This document shows, piece by piece, positions 35,121 through 44,272 of a stretch of 64,000 nucleotides of DNA (positions within the stretch are counted from its first letter, which is position 1; every line of letters begins with the position of its first letter). Source of the stretch: JAGOEX01 sp964630905 (GTDB taxonomy: Bacteria; UBP6; UBA1177); assembly GCA_964630905.1 (NCBI GenBank), contig CAZVWR010000008.1, positions 26,039 to 90,038 of the forward strand, written 5' to 3'. The position numbers were made by a program, and so were the translations under genes. A model generated the notes under the pieces. The model searched no databases. It was not told the DNA's origin and saw only the letters and a list, made by a program, of their open reading frames with translations.

Positions 35121-38100
35121 ATGTTTAGTAAATTCAAGGTTTTTTTTATTATTCTTGCAGTCTTTATCTTTGTCGTGTCATGTAACGACAATAAGAAAAA
35201 TGATAAAGATGATGTTCAGCTTTTAGACAGCGACACTGTTTCAGATGAAGAGATCGATGAACCCGTAACAGATGAACAGCCGGATGAATTGACTGACGAC
35301 CCGGTAATTCCAGTTGATGAGGATGAGGTTGCTGATGAGGATTCTGTAGAACCTGCAACAGGTGTTTACGGAACTTTGTTTGTTGAAAGCGGTTCAAAGG
35401 AAAATATTGAGGTTTCTCTTTTTGAATGCGGTGCTGAAGAAGCAGTCGCTACATCAAAAACAGACGGATCAGGCAATTTTGAGATTGAATATGTCCTTGA
35501 AAGCTCAAAGACATACTGTGTTGAAAGCAATGATCTTTTCAGTTGTTTTACGGCAGAAAACGATGTTCATAAAGCTGAAATAAACCCTCTGACCCATCTC
35601 GCATTCATGAAAATGGAGGCTCTTGGAGGTTGTGCAAAGTTAAGAGATGCGGAAAAAGCTGTCAGAGCATACATGAAAACCGGAACAGGAATATGGCTGG
35701 GTGAACTTGACTATTCAGAACTTTCCGGAATTCATGAAGGTTTTGAATCGGTCAAGGGAATGGTTGAGAAAAGCAAGATAAGTGAAATTACTGAGATTGT
35801 TTTAAGTGATATTGAAAAAAAGGGAGAAAATGAATTTATTGAGCTTTTCAATGGTTTCAAGGTCGTTCCAGAACAGGATGAGGTTATAATTGAAAATGTG
35901 ACTTCTCCTGTAAAGATCGTTACGGCAGGCGGAAGTGCTGAGGTTTCGCCGGGATTTAATTTAAAGTGGCAGATACTTGATGAAATAACAGAAAGCGGGT
36001 CTGGAGAGATATGGAGTGATAATGCAGGTCAGTATGTTGTGCGGGCCGAACTTCTGATTTCAACTGGAACTGTTCCGATATCTGAATCATCCACAACAGT
36101 TACATTTTTCAAGATTCAAAAAGAGGGAGTTATTGATGTCAGCGACATGTCTGCCGATATGTCGTACTGGTTCAATGACAGTTCCGTTGCGGTATTTGCG
36201 GCCGGTACAGAGATAAAAAAGAACGATGCCGCAGTTTTAGAGATAGGGTACAAGCTTCTTTCAAGCGGGGGAGGGTCACAGATCTCAAAGATAGCGTTCT
36301 CTCCTTCAGGCACTATTTTCCTGAATGATATGATGTTCATAATGATTGATCTTGACGCAGTATTTTCGGGCGATCCGATAATGCTCGGTGTTGAGAGGGT
36401 TGACGGAGCGGGTGAAATGTCTGTCCTGAATCAGGCAAGCGGGGACCCGATAATGCTTACTGCAAGCGGTGATCCTATCATGTTCACGGCATCGGGAGAT
36501 CCTATAATGAACATCGCAAGCGGTGATCCGATAATGAGCGGAACGATGTCAAATGTCCTTGTAACCGCAACAAGCCATTTCAGCGATTTTTCAGTGAGGA
36601 AAATGTCAATTCCTGTTAAAACTGCTGAAATACTGGACAGATGGGAGAATGACTTTTCAATAGATGACAGCCCATACAGCTTCATTTATAAGGCAATTGA
36701 GCTTTATAAATTGACTGGTGCGGCTGAAATGAAAAAGTTCTTTGCCGGAAGAAGTGAGATCAGGGAGATAGAAGGTGATATTGACAGAATATTCAATGTT
36801 GAAGTCGGAAATATCAGGAATTTCAATATTTTTGAGAACCTTTATTTTATTGATTCGCTGATAACGGGATTCACCTCAAGAAAGGCAGGTATAGGAACAG
36901 AAAGATACACGGCAGTTTACAATGGGTTTGATATAAGGAATGTCATTTTTGATATGTATCTGAGCCGGATGAGCTTTGACAGATCTGTAACATTCCCTGA
37001 TATTCTCAAAAGTTCACTTCTGCCTGCAACATTAATTAAGAAAGACAGGACAAAGTTTCCTGACATAAGAAAGTCTGCTGCAAAAGGTATTCTTAAAATG
37101 AATCCCGAGGATTTAGATTTCCGATATATCGTATCTAAAAAAGAGGCAATAAACCTTTTGAAATATATCAACATTGCGAAAGGCCCTTCATTCGGAGTGC
37201 TGAATGGACTGCTTCTTCCGGGTGAAACAGTGTGTGTCTGGCTTTCAGGAAAGACCACGGCACAGTGCAAGCTGACTCCCGGTGTTTATTCATTGAACGC
37301 TGCCGGTCGTGTGACACTTGACGGGAAGGAGACAGCAGTAAGCAAAATAGAAAATGTTTTTTCAAGTGTTCTCCGTCCGCTCGATGAAAGTCTGACTGAT
37401 GGTGAGAAACATGAACTGTTCAGAACACTGTATCTTATTTTGACATATGCTTCAAATGTATATGAGAATGGACCCGACATAGTTCTTTTTTCAGAGGGAA
37501 TAAGGAAAATGGTCGTTGAAATGTTTGACGGAATAGAAAGCAACAGCAAGGCGGTAAAACTGGTTGACAGCATCAATACTTCTTCAAATACAGTTGCAGT
37601 TGTGTCGGGTGTCAAGAGAGAAGAAGTTCCCATGTTCGGCTCAATGACCGAATTTTTTGAAAAGGTCAATGTTCTTGTTCCAGCAGGTTTCACAGCAGGA
37701 GACACGATAGATGTTATTACCCTTAAAATCAGGGGTTATGGATATTCTCTAGTCGAAGGTGCCGGTCTTGATAACCGTCCCGTGTATGAGATAGTGAACG
37801 ATATGGGAATCAAGACCTTCACGATCAAAGATGTCGATCCGTCTGATTTTGTTGATGATAACAACGGAAACAGATACGCTTCTCTCAAGGGTCTTTTTCA
37901 AGATAAGGATCTTGATTCATTCGGTGAGTGTTTCGGTGAAATATCAGTGGTGGTCATTTCTACTACAAACGGTCAGAAGCAGTTGAGAGAGAAAAAATAT
38001 ATTGTCAATACGGGTTCTCTGACAAATGCCGAAAGTTATACCGGTGCATTACAGTCTCCGCCTGTGGAAGGAACGATCGAAGTTATGATATATGATGAAA

Positions 38101-38789
38101 ACTGGAGCCCTGTGACTATGACGAATGCCGGAATAGTTCTCAACCCGGGAAATATTGCAGTGAAGAATAAGAACGGAGGAATGATACTTGTAAAAAATCT
38201 AAAGCCTGCGGTTTATATGATAGAGGCTTTTGCTGAAGGATATTATCCGCAGAAAAGATCAGTTGTTCTGAATAAGGGCGATTCAATATATATTGATTTT
38301 AAACTGAATAAAATTGAGACTTTGACTGAAAAAGGGAGCGTTCAGCTTAATTTTGATGCAAGAACGGAAGGCGGCGGCTCAACGGCTCTAACATCTTCAG
38401 ACAAGCTGAATGTGTATATTGTGGATCACAACTCCCAGATAGTGAAACAGTTTGCTGATTTTGACGGTTCACAGAATCTGAATGTGACAGATCTCGCTTA
38501 CGGTCAGTATACCGTTAAAGTCGTTTCCCAGAAGTTTTATACGCTGATAGAGACTATTGTCATTAATCAGCCGTCTTACGAATTTTTCTTCACTCTTGAA
38601 ACAAAAAATATATGCGGAAACGGAATTGTTGAAAATCCGGAAGAGTGTGACAGAGGAATGGGTACAGGAGGAGAAGGATTTGTTTTCTGTAAGGATATTG
38701 TAAGCGATGCACTATATCCTGATAGCGAGATCCAATGCGGTTATGACTGCAAATACGACACATTTTTCTGCTATAACAAAATTGAGTGA
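35121..38789 (+). CDS. large Cys-motif lipoprotein with SGDPIM repeats
   Basis: The lipobox FVVSC (Cys21) is followed by an acidic Asp/Glu/Thr linker (about 28-75) and a carboxypeptidase-regulatory-like fold (about 77-135). A central region holds four tandem nine-residue repeats ASGDPIMxx (439-474), plus one isolated SGDPIM at 416. Near the C-terminus are two further beta modules (about 990-1065 and 1070-1160) and a cysteine motif (CGNGIVENPEECDRG) of the type widespread in Myxococcota surface proteins. Function unknown; an outer-surface lipoprotein is likely. Transcribed alone from its own promoter. Confidence 0.8.
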   Translation: MFSKFKVFFIILAVFIFVVSCNDNKKNDKDDVQLLDSDTVSDEEIDEPVTDEQPDELTDDPVIPVDEDEVADEDSVEPATGVYGTLFVESGSKENIEVSLFECGAEEAVATSKTDGSGNFEIEYVLESSKTYCVESNDLFSCFTAENDVHKAEINPLTHLAFMKMEALGGCAKLRDAEKAVRAYMKTGTGIWLGELDYSELSGIHEGFESVKGMVEKSKISEITEIVLSDIEKKGENEFIELFNGFKVVPEQDEVIIENVTSPVKIVTAGGSAEVSPGFNLKWQILDEITESGSGEIWSDNAGQYVVRAELLISTGTVPISESSTTVTFFKIQKEGVIDVSDMSADMSYWFNDSSVAVFAAGTEIKKNDAAVLEIGYKLLSSGGGSQISKIAFSPSGTIFLNDMMFIMIDLDAVFSGDPIMLGVERVDGAGEMSVLNQASGDPIMLTASGDPIMFTASGDPIMNIASGDPIMSGTMSNVLVTATSHFSDFSVRKMSIPVKTAEILDRWENDFSIDDSPYSFIYKAIELYKLTGAAEMKKFFAGRSEIREIEGDIDRIFNVEVGNIRNFNIFENLYFIDSLITGFTSRKAGIGTERYTAVYNGFDIRNVIFDMYLSRMSFDRSVTFPDILKSSLLPATLIKKDRTKFPDIRKSAAKGILKMNPEDLDFRYIVSKKEAINLLKYINIAKGPSFGVLNGLLLPGETVCVWLSGKTTAQCKLTPGVYSLNAAGRVTLDGKETAVSKIENVFSSVLRPLDESLTDGEKHELFRTLYLILTYASNVYENGPDIVLFSEGIRKMVVEMFDGIESNSKAVKLVDSINTSSNTVAVVSGVKREEVPMFGSMTEFFEKVNVLVPAGFTAGDTIDVITLKIRGYGYSLVEGAGLDNRPVYEIVNDMGIKTFTIKDVDPSDFVDDNNGNRYASLKGLFQDKDLDSFGECFGEISVVVISTTNGQKQLREKKYIVNTGSLTNAESYTGALQSPPVEGTIEVMIYDENWSPVTMTNAGIVLNPGNIAVKNKNGGMILVKNLKPAVYMIEAFAEGYYPQKRSVVLNKGDSIYIDFKLNKIETLTEKGSVQLNFDARTEGGGSTALTSSDKLNVYIVDHNSQIVKQFADFDGSQNLNVTDLAYGQYTVKVVSQKFYTLIETIVINQPSYEFFFTLETKNICGNGIVENPEECDRGMGTGGEGFVFCKDIVSDALYPDSEIQCGYDCKYDTFFCYNKIE
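36435..36542 (+). repeat. four tandem 27-base repeats encoding ASGDPIMxx
   Basis: Four in-frame copies of a 27-base unit lie back to back. The coding differs at third positions (GGGGACCCG, GGTGATCCT, GGAGATCCT, GGTGATCCG). The peptide is therefore conserved while the DNA has drifted, which points to selection on the peptide. Confidence 0.85.
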
Positions 38790-38809
38790 TTTAAGTTAAG
38801 ATCATTTCC

Positions 38810-38837
38810 TTGACTCTTCAACCCCTGAAACTATAAT
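38810..38837 (+). promoter_or_regulatory. strong promoter for the rdgC-like operon
   Basis: TTGACT and a perfect TATAAT are separated by 16 bases, about 30 bases before the RdgC-like ATG. This would drive the overlapping run 38867-41474. Confidence 0.65.
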
Positions 38838-38866
38838 CCTCAAGTCTTGATTTTTGGAGGTCAAAT

Positions 38867-39466
38867 ATGACAAAACTGTCAAAAGGAAATGTTTCGGTCA
38901 CTGTTTTTAAGGCAAGCAAAGTCCCTGAAAATATTGATGAAACCAGAAAAGCGCTCGAAAGATTCTCATTTAAGAAACTTGAATCAACTGACACCCGGGA
39001 TGAGTCAACAGGATGGGTTGATGCCATTCTCTGTTTTGACAATCAGAACTTCTCTTCTTTGATGCACGATCGTTTTTTTGTGTTCGCACTCAGAAATGAC
39101 AAATATTCTTTCAGTGCTTCACAGATCAGACCTTATCTTGAAGAAGCTGAATATATGTTCATGAAAGAGAACGGGGCCGAATATATTGCCGCCCAGCAGA
39201 AAAAGGAGATAAAAGAGCAGGTTATAAGAAAACTCAAAGTCAATTCATTTCCCAAAACATCGATCTGCGAAGTTGCATGGGATATGGAAAACAGCAGGGT
39301 TTATCTTTTCAGCCAGTCAAATCAGATAATTGCAAAATTTACCGATGTGTTTGAAAAAACTTTTGAAGTAAATCTTGAAACGGTGTCGCTGTTCGATTCA
39401 GTTGACAGAATGGGGTCAAGAGAGAAAATAGAACCTGTTTTTGGAAAGATCTGGAGTGTACAATGA
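38867..39466 (+). CDS. short RdgC-like recombination-associated protein
   Basis: The sequence follows the pattern of RdgC-family proteins: an N-terminal half with the VDAILCFDN and DRFFVFALRNDKYSFSASQI segments, then SFPKTSICEVAWDMENSRVYLFSQSNQII and a C-terminal KFTDVFEKTFEVNLETVSLFD, the hallmark segment of the family. At 199 residues it is shorter than the roughly 300-residue RdgC of gammaproteobacteria. RdgC forms a ring around DNA and modulates RecA. The next gene overlaps by 4 bases and may supply a partner. Family assignment is by recalled motifs. Confidence 0.6.
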   Translation: MTKLSKGNVSVTVFKASKVPENIDETRKALERFSFKKLESTDTRDESTGWVDAILCFDNQNFSSLMHDRFFVFALRNDKYSFSASQIRPYLEEAEYMFMKENGAEYIAAQQKKEIKEQVIRKLKVNSFPKTSICEVAWDMENSRVYLFSQSNQIIAKFTDVFEKTFEVNLETVSLFDSVDRMGSREKIEPVFGKIWSVQ

Positions 39467-39957
39467 TAAAAAAAGGTAAAGAAATCGGGTTTCTCGGGTC
39501 TGAATTCCTTCTGTGGCTTTACTGGAAAAGCTGTGAAGAAGGGTCATTATCGCTTGAAAATCTGGGGCTTGGGGAAATACACATATCCCTTGAAGAGACA
39601 ATAGCGCTCAATTCTATAACCGGTGACGGATACAGCGAAACAATAAAATCTCATGATATTGCAGAGTTAATGTCTGTGAGAAATTCAATAAAAGCGGGCC
39701 GTCTTCCCGAAATTGCCAAAGTGCGGATAATTTCAAAAGAGCTCGAATGGTTTTTCCAGATAAGGGCAAACCCTTTGAAAATAAGTTCAGTAAAACTTCC
39801 TCTTACCGGGGAGAAGAACGAGAACGAGATGATTTCTATGCGTCTTGAGGCACTGACGAGACTTGATCTCATAATGCAGGCACTTTTCAACACATTTCTG
39901 CTTGAAAGGGAGGAAAAGAGTTTTGTTCCCGACCTTAAAAAGTTTCTGGAGATGTGA
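39463..39957 (+). CDS. RdgC-associated protein, unknown function
   Basis: The 164-residue soluble protein starts with GFLGSEFLLWLYWKSCEEG, then an HISLEETIAL strand, a polar middle region and KISSVKLPL. I recall similar small proteins lying directly after short RdgC-like genes in other genomes, so the two may be halves of one functional unit. No catalytic motif is visible. It is translationally coupled to the RdgC-like gene. Confidence 0.6.
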   Translation: MIKKGKEIGFLGSEFLLWLYWKSCEEGSLSLENLGLGEIHISLEETIALNSITGDGYSETIKSHDIAELMSVRNSIKAGRLPEIAKVRIISKELEWFFQIRANPLKISSVKLPLTGEKNENEMISMRLEALTRLDLIMQALFNTFLLEREEKSFVPDLKKFLEM

Positions 39958-40737
39958 TTGAACAGGATACATATACTTTCAAGCGGGTCTAAGGCAAATG
40001 CCTTCATTCTTGAATCAGATGATATGATGATACTTATCGATCAGGGTTTAAGCTTTAAGGAATTCAGTAAAAGAGCAGACGGTCTTGGTGTTGATGTTTC
40101 AAGAATTAAAGGGATACTTCTTACCCACGAACACAGTGACCATTCATGCGGAATTGCTTATACTGCATTTAAGCTCGGGGTTCCGGTCTATTCGACGGAA
40201 AAGACGATCTCGATAATAAATTCAGCCTGTAAATATGATATTAATTATAAGTTTATCGACAAGGATGTCTCTTTCAGCATCGGAAATTTCAGCTGCATCC
40301 CTTTTGAAATAATGCACGATGCGGCAGATCCTGTCGGATTTCTGATCAAAATGGGGCCGGACCAGACACTCTGTTTTGCGACAGATACAGGAAAAGTGAC
40401 TAACAGAATGATGAGTTATATAGGAAAGTGTGATCACATTATCCTTGAAGCGAATCATGACCACTCAATGCTTTATGCAAACAGAAAATATCCGGCGGAA
40501 CTCAAAGCAAGAATCCGGGGACCGCAAGGACATCTGTCAAATGAACAATCGCTTGAAATTATTGACAGAATGGGTGGACGATGCCCGAGGACAATAATTT
40601 TCAGTCACTTAAGTGAAGAGAACAACTCCCCCGACCTTCTCAGCGGTTTGATCGAAGAGTTCAAGAAAAAGAATTCAATGTTCTTTAATTCGTTCATAGC
40701 CCGTCAGAATCTCCCTTTTACGGTTTATCTGCCATGA
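39958..40737 (+). CDS. WalJ/YycJ-like metallo-beta-lactamase-fold hydrolase
   Basis: The THEHSDH metal motif lies near residues 55-61, preceded by SSGSKANAFILES (compare SSGSxGNxxLI in the WalJ family). Further metal ligands are supplied by ANHDHSM and FSHLSEENN. The family is thought to act on nucleic acids during DNA repair or replication. The start is TTG directly after the preceding stop, with GGAG upstream. It overlaps tatD by 4 bases. Confidence 0.85.
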   Translation: MNRIHILSSGSKANAFILESDDMMILIDQGLSFKEFSKRADGLGVDVSRIKGILLTHEHSDHSCGIAYTAFKLGVPVYSTEKTISIINSACKYDINYKFIDKDVSFSIGNFSCIPFEIMHDAADPVGFLIKMGPDQTLCFATDTGKVTNRMMSYIGKCDHIILEANHDHSMLYANRKYPAELKARIRGPQGHLSNEQSLEIIDRMGGRCPRTIIFSHLSEENNSPDLLSGLIEEFKKKNSMFFNSFIARQNLPFTVYLP

Positions 40738-41474
40738 TAACGGATGCTCACCTGCATCTTAGACAGCTTTTAGATCTTCATCCTGACGGTGATTTCATTA
40801 ATCAAAGTGATTACAGGGCGATCGTATCGTGCCACAGTATGGAAGATGTCGAAGTCGCAGAAAAATTCAGTGATAAGATGTTCATCTCTTTCGGAGTTCA
40901 TCCGCAGGATCCTGATCAGAGCAAGTTGAAGATACTTGAGCAACTGATCCTGGAAAAAAGAATAGATGCAATAGGTGAGATCGGCTTTGACAGATATACA
41001 GATGAGTTTAAAAAGAACTTCGACAAACAGATCGAAGTTTTTGAGTTTCAGCTTGATATTGCGTTAAAAAACAACTTTCCTGTAATTCTTCACATAAGAA
41101 AAGCTTTTGAAGAAACCTTTAACTATTCCGGACTGCTTTCCAAACTTCCGGCAGTCATTTTTCACTCATTTTCAGGAACATTTGAACAGGCTGATTTTTT
41201 TCTTAAAAGAGATGTGAACGCTTTTTTCAGTTTTGGGACACCCATCATAAACGGCAACAAGAAGGCTTTGAAAACACTGGAGAATCTTACGGCAGAAAGA
41301 ATCCTTGCAGAAACCGATGCCCCATATCAGCCAGTATCGGGAAAAGAATTTTCAACACTTGAAGATATACTGAATGTGATCGAAAAAGCCGGTTATGTGA
41401 AAGGTATTGATAAGTCTCTGATGAAAAAAATCATAAGTTCCAATTTTCAAAAAATATTGACAAAAAAAGGCTAA
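40734..41474 (+). CDS. tatD: TatD family metal-dependent deoxyribonuclease
   Basis: The protein starts with the DAHLHL metal-binding motif (residues 4-9), followed by GVHPQDPD, AIGEIGFDRY, PVILHIRKA, FHSFSG and AETDAPYQPV, all characteristic TatD sites. At 246 residues it is normal length. TatD proteins are 3'-5' exonucleases and deoxyribonucleases. Being coupled with a WalJ-like hydrolase and an RdgC-like pair, the operon looks devoted to DNA processing. Confidence 0.92.
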   Translation: MITDAHLHLRQLLDLHPDGDFINQSDYRAIVSCHSMEDVEVAEKFSDKMFISFGVHPQDPDQSKLKILEQLILEKRIDAIGEIGFDRYTDEFKKNFDKQIEVFEFQLDIALKNNFPVILHIRKAFEETFNYSGLLSKLPAVIFHSFSGTFEQADFFLKRDVNAFFSFGTPIINGNKKALKTLENLTAERILAETDAPYQPVSGKEFSTLEDILNVIEKAGYVKGIDKSLMKKIISSNFQKILTKKG

Positions 41475-41522
41475 ATGATAATAGGTAGTGTTTTTTTAGT
41501 ATTGTTTTAATAGGTGACTAAC

Positions 41523-43058
41523 TTGGAAAGCTTTCTACTTTACAGTTATATTACAGTTCTGATCCTTCTTTCTATTTTCGGCTTTCACAGATATTACACG
41601 ATATACATTTACAGAAAGTGCAAGTCAAATAAGCCGGAACCTTTGAAAAAATTTGAGGAGCTTCCGAAAGTCTGTGTCCAGCTTCCTGTTTACAACGAGC
41701 AGTATGTTGTTGAAAGACTTATAAACACTGTTGCAAAGATCAGATATCCCCGCGAGCTTTTTGAGATACAGGTGCTTGATGATTCAAATGATGAAACGGT
41801 TCATATCGCTGCACTTGTCTGTGACAGGTTAAGATCAGAAGGGATAAATATAACTCACATCAGAAGACCCAACCGTATAGGGTTCAAAGCCGGGGCTCTT
41901 GAATACGGGCAGAACCTTACTGATGCTGAATTCATTGCGATATTTGATGCTGATTTTCTCCCGCCGGAAGATTTCATTGAAAAAACGATAGATTTCTTTA
42001 CAGATCCCGGAATTGGAATGGTTCAGGCAAGATGGGACCACTTAAACCGCGATTTTTCGATACTTACTGAAGTTCAGAGCATTCTTCTTGACGGTCACTT
42101 TATGATAGAGCATACATACCGCAACAGAAGCGGAAGGTTTTTCAATTTCAATGGCACAGCAGGAATTTGGAGAAAATCTACCATTGCTGATGCCGGCGGC
42201 TGGCAGCATGACACTCTGACTGAAGATCTTGACCTTTCATACAGAGCCCAGATAAAAGGCTGGAAATTCGTTTATCTTCCCGAGCTCACCGTTCCCGCTG
42301 AACTTCCTGTGGAGATAAGCTCATTTAAAAGTCAGCAGTTCCGCTGGGCAAAAGGTTCTATACAGGTTTTTAAAAAAATATTCCCATCCATAATCCGTTC
42401 CAGAGAACTTTCGTCAAAAGTTAAAATGGAGGCTTTCTTTCATCTTGCCGCAAATTTTGCTTATGTCATGATGGTGTTCCTCTGTCTTCTCATGCCGTTG
42501 AATATAGTAATCAGGATCGGTCACGGCATATATGAAGTCATGATCTTTGACCTCCCGGTTTTTGTTTTTGCAACTTTTTCAGTGATGTTCTTCTATCTTT
42601 ATTCTGAGATAACAGTCATAAACGAAACACTTACGATGAAGAACAGGTCTAAGCTTTCCCCTCTCCTTTTCCTTCCATTTACCATCTCTGTCGGAATAGG
42701 GCTCGCAATAAATAACTGCAAAGCTGTAGTCGAAGCTCTCGCCGGCAGGACAACCGATTTTATAAGAACTCCCAAATATGATGTTGCAGGAAAAATATCA
42801 TGTTCCAGCGAACAGTATAAAAAAGTTTCTTTAAATAAATACCGTTTCACAAATGTCAGCATTGTCAGCATTGTCGAACTCTTTTTTGCGATATACTTTT
42901 CATGGGCGGTCTATTTTGCATTTGATAAAGGTTTTTACTTTTCGATGCCGTTTCTTATTCTTTTCCAGTTCGGGTTCATGTACACCGCGTTCCTTTCACT
43001 TTTTTACACTCCGGTCATGAGATTCGTTCACAGAGAACATCATAGACCGGTCCATTAA
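41523..43058 (+). CDS. family 2 glycosyltransferase, polysaccharide synthase type
   Basis: One N-terminal membrane helix (about 6-24) is followed by a GT-A domain with the VQLPVYNE, FDADFLPP (DxD), GTAGIWR, TEDLDLSYRA and QQFRWAKGS (QxxRW) signatures of processive cellulose/mannan-synthase-type enzymes. Four or so C-terminal membrane helices follow. TTG at 41523 with AGGTGA five bases upstream is preferred to the GTG at 41514. It most likely polymerises and exports an exopolysaccharide in the inner membrane; the sugar cannot be told. It has no obvious polysaccharide partners in the window. Confidence 0.88.
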   Translation: MESFLLYSYITVLILLSIFGFHRYYTIYIYRKCKSNKPEPLKKFEELPKVCVQLPVYNEQYVVERLINTVAKIRYPRELFEIQVLDDSNDETVHIAALVCDRLRSEGINITHIRRPNRIGFKAGALEYGQNLTDAEFIAIFDADFLPPEDFIEKTIDFFTDPGIGMVQARWDHLNRDFSILTEVQSILLDGHFMIEHTYRNRSGRFFNFNGTAGIWRKSTIADAGGWQHDTLTEDLDLSYRAQIKGWKFVYLPELTVPAELPVEISSFKSQQFRWAKGSIQVFKKIFPSIIRSRELSSKVKMEAFFHLAANFAYVMMVFLCLLMPLNIVIRIGHGIYEVMIFDLPVFVFATFSVMFFYLYSEITVINETLTMKNRSKLSPLLFLPFTISVGIGLAINNCKAVVEALAGRTTDFIRTPKYDVAGKISCSSEQYKKVSLNKYRFTNVSIVSIVELFFAIYFSWAVYFAFDKGFYFSMPFLILFQFGFMYTAFLSLFYTPVMRFVHREHHRPVH

Positions 43059-43074
43059 GTTTCAGGGGTTTTTC

Positions 43075-44271
43075 ATGAGTTTAAAATTTGTTTCTATAAC
43101 TGAGGCAGGGCAGAATCTTCACAAAATAGAGTTTGAGGAAGGAAAAGTCCTTTATCTCATTGGAACAGCACATGTTTCAGCAGAATCGGTCAAACTCGTG
43201 GAAGAAACAATAAATGAACATTCTCCCGATACTGTTGCAGTTGAGCTTGATGAAAACAGACTTGAAGTTCTCAAAAACAGGAAAAAGTATGAAGAGACCG
43301 ATATTTTTGAAATATTTAAAAAGGGAAAGGTTCTGTTCTTTTCAGTCCAGTTAATGCTTACAAGTTACCAGAAAAAGATCGCTGAAAAGACTGGTGTGGC
43401 TCCCGGAGCTGAATTCAGAAAAGCTGTTGAGATGGCTGAAGAAAAAAACTTAAAACTTGTAAATGCCGACCGTGACATTTCAATTACACTTAAAAGAACC
43501 ATCAGATCCATGACATTCACTGAAAAAGCAAAATTTCTCGGAGGGCTTTTTCTAAGCGACGATAAAGATGTAACAAATGAAAGCATTGAAGAGCTTAAAA
43601 AGGGTGATATGTTAATGCAGCTCATCGGTGAAATGGGAGATGAGTTTCCTTCGGTAAAAAGAACCATACTTGATGAAAGAGACCAGTATCTTGCCGTAAA
43701 TATTATGAGAAATCTTGGGAACACAACTGTGGCAATAGTAGGAGCGGCACATGTTCCAGGAATCATAAAACATCTTCAGGATGAAAACACCGGATCGTCA
43801 GATCTTTCTGAAATTGAACATATTCCGCCTGCATCGAAAGCAACAAAGTTTTTGCCGTGGCTTATTCCTGCGATAATAATTTTCATGTTCATCTGGGGAT
43901 TCATCAATGGCGACACCAGTACAACAATGGAAGCCGCGATATACTGGATACTTATTAACGGGGTTCTTTCAGCACTCGGCTGTATCATTGCACTCGGTCA
44001 TCCACTGACAGTTCTTGCAGGATTTATTGCGGCACCTATAACAAGCCTTAACCCTACTATAGGTGCAGGAATGGTTACAGGGCTTGTTCAGCTTTATCTT
44101 GTCAAACCTGTTGTGAAAGACATTGAAAATGCCGCCGCGGACACTTTGAAATGGAAAGGCTGGTGGCAGAACCGCCTTACAAGAGCACTTCTTGTATCAC
44201 TCTTTTCTTCAATAGGCAGTTCTATCGGAACTTTTGCCGCATTCCCGTTCTTAATGAAAATCCTTCTTTAG
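43075..44271 (+). CDS. TraB/PrgY family membrane protein
   Basis: Residues 1-230 carry the TraB/PrgY/GumN fold: LIGTAHVSAESVKLVEE near 26-42, VAVELDENRLEVLKN, GVAPGAEFRKAVEMAEE, ERDQYLAVNIM and VAIVGAAHVPGI with paired GxxH motifs. Three or four membrane helices follow (about 258-275, 290-310, 320-345 and 375-395). PrgY of Enterococcus blocks self-sensing of pheromone, but relatives are widespread and their bacterial role is otherwise unclear; a metal-dependent peptidase has been proposed. It may be co-transcribed with the glycosyltransferase 17 bases upstream. Confidence 0.88.
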   Translation: MSLKFVSITEAGQNLHKIEFEEGKVLYLIGTAHVSAESVKLVEETINEHSPDTVAVELDENRLEVLKNRKKYEETDIFEIFKKGKVLFFSVQLMLTSYQKKIAEKTGVAPGAEFRKAVEMAEEKNLKLVNADRDISITLKRTIRSMTFTEKAKFLGGLFLSDDKDVTNESIEELKKGDMLMQLIGEMGDEFPSVKRTILDERDQYLAVNIMRNLGNTTVAIVGAAHVPGIIKHLQDENTGSSDLSEIEHIPPASKATKFLPWLIPAIIIFMFIWGFINGDTSTTMEAAIYWILINGVLSALGCIIALGHPLTVLAGFIAAPITSLNPTIGAGMVTGLVQLYLVKPVVKDIENAAADTLKWKGWWQNRLTRALLVSLFSSIGSSIGTFAAFPFLMKILL

Positions 44272-44272
44272 A

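Noticed and set aside
36435..36542. 27-base repeats as a CRISPR array
   Set aside because: They are contiguous, coding and encode the ASGDPIM peptide; there are no spacers.
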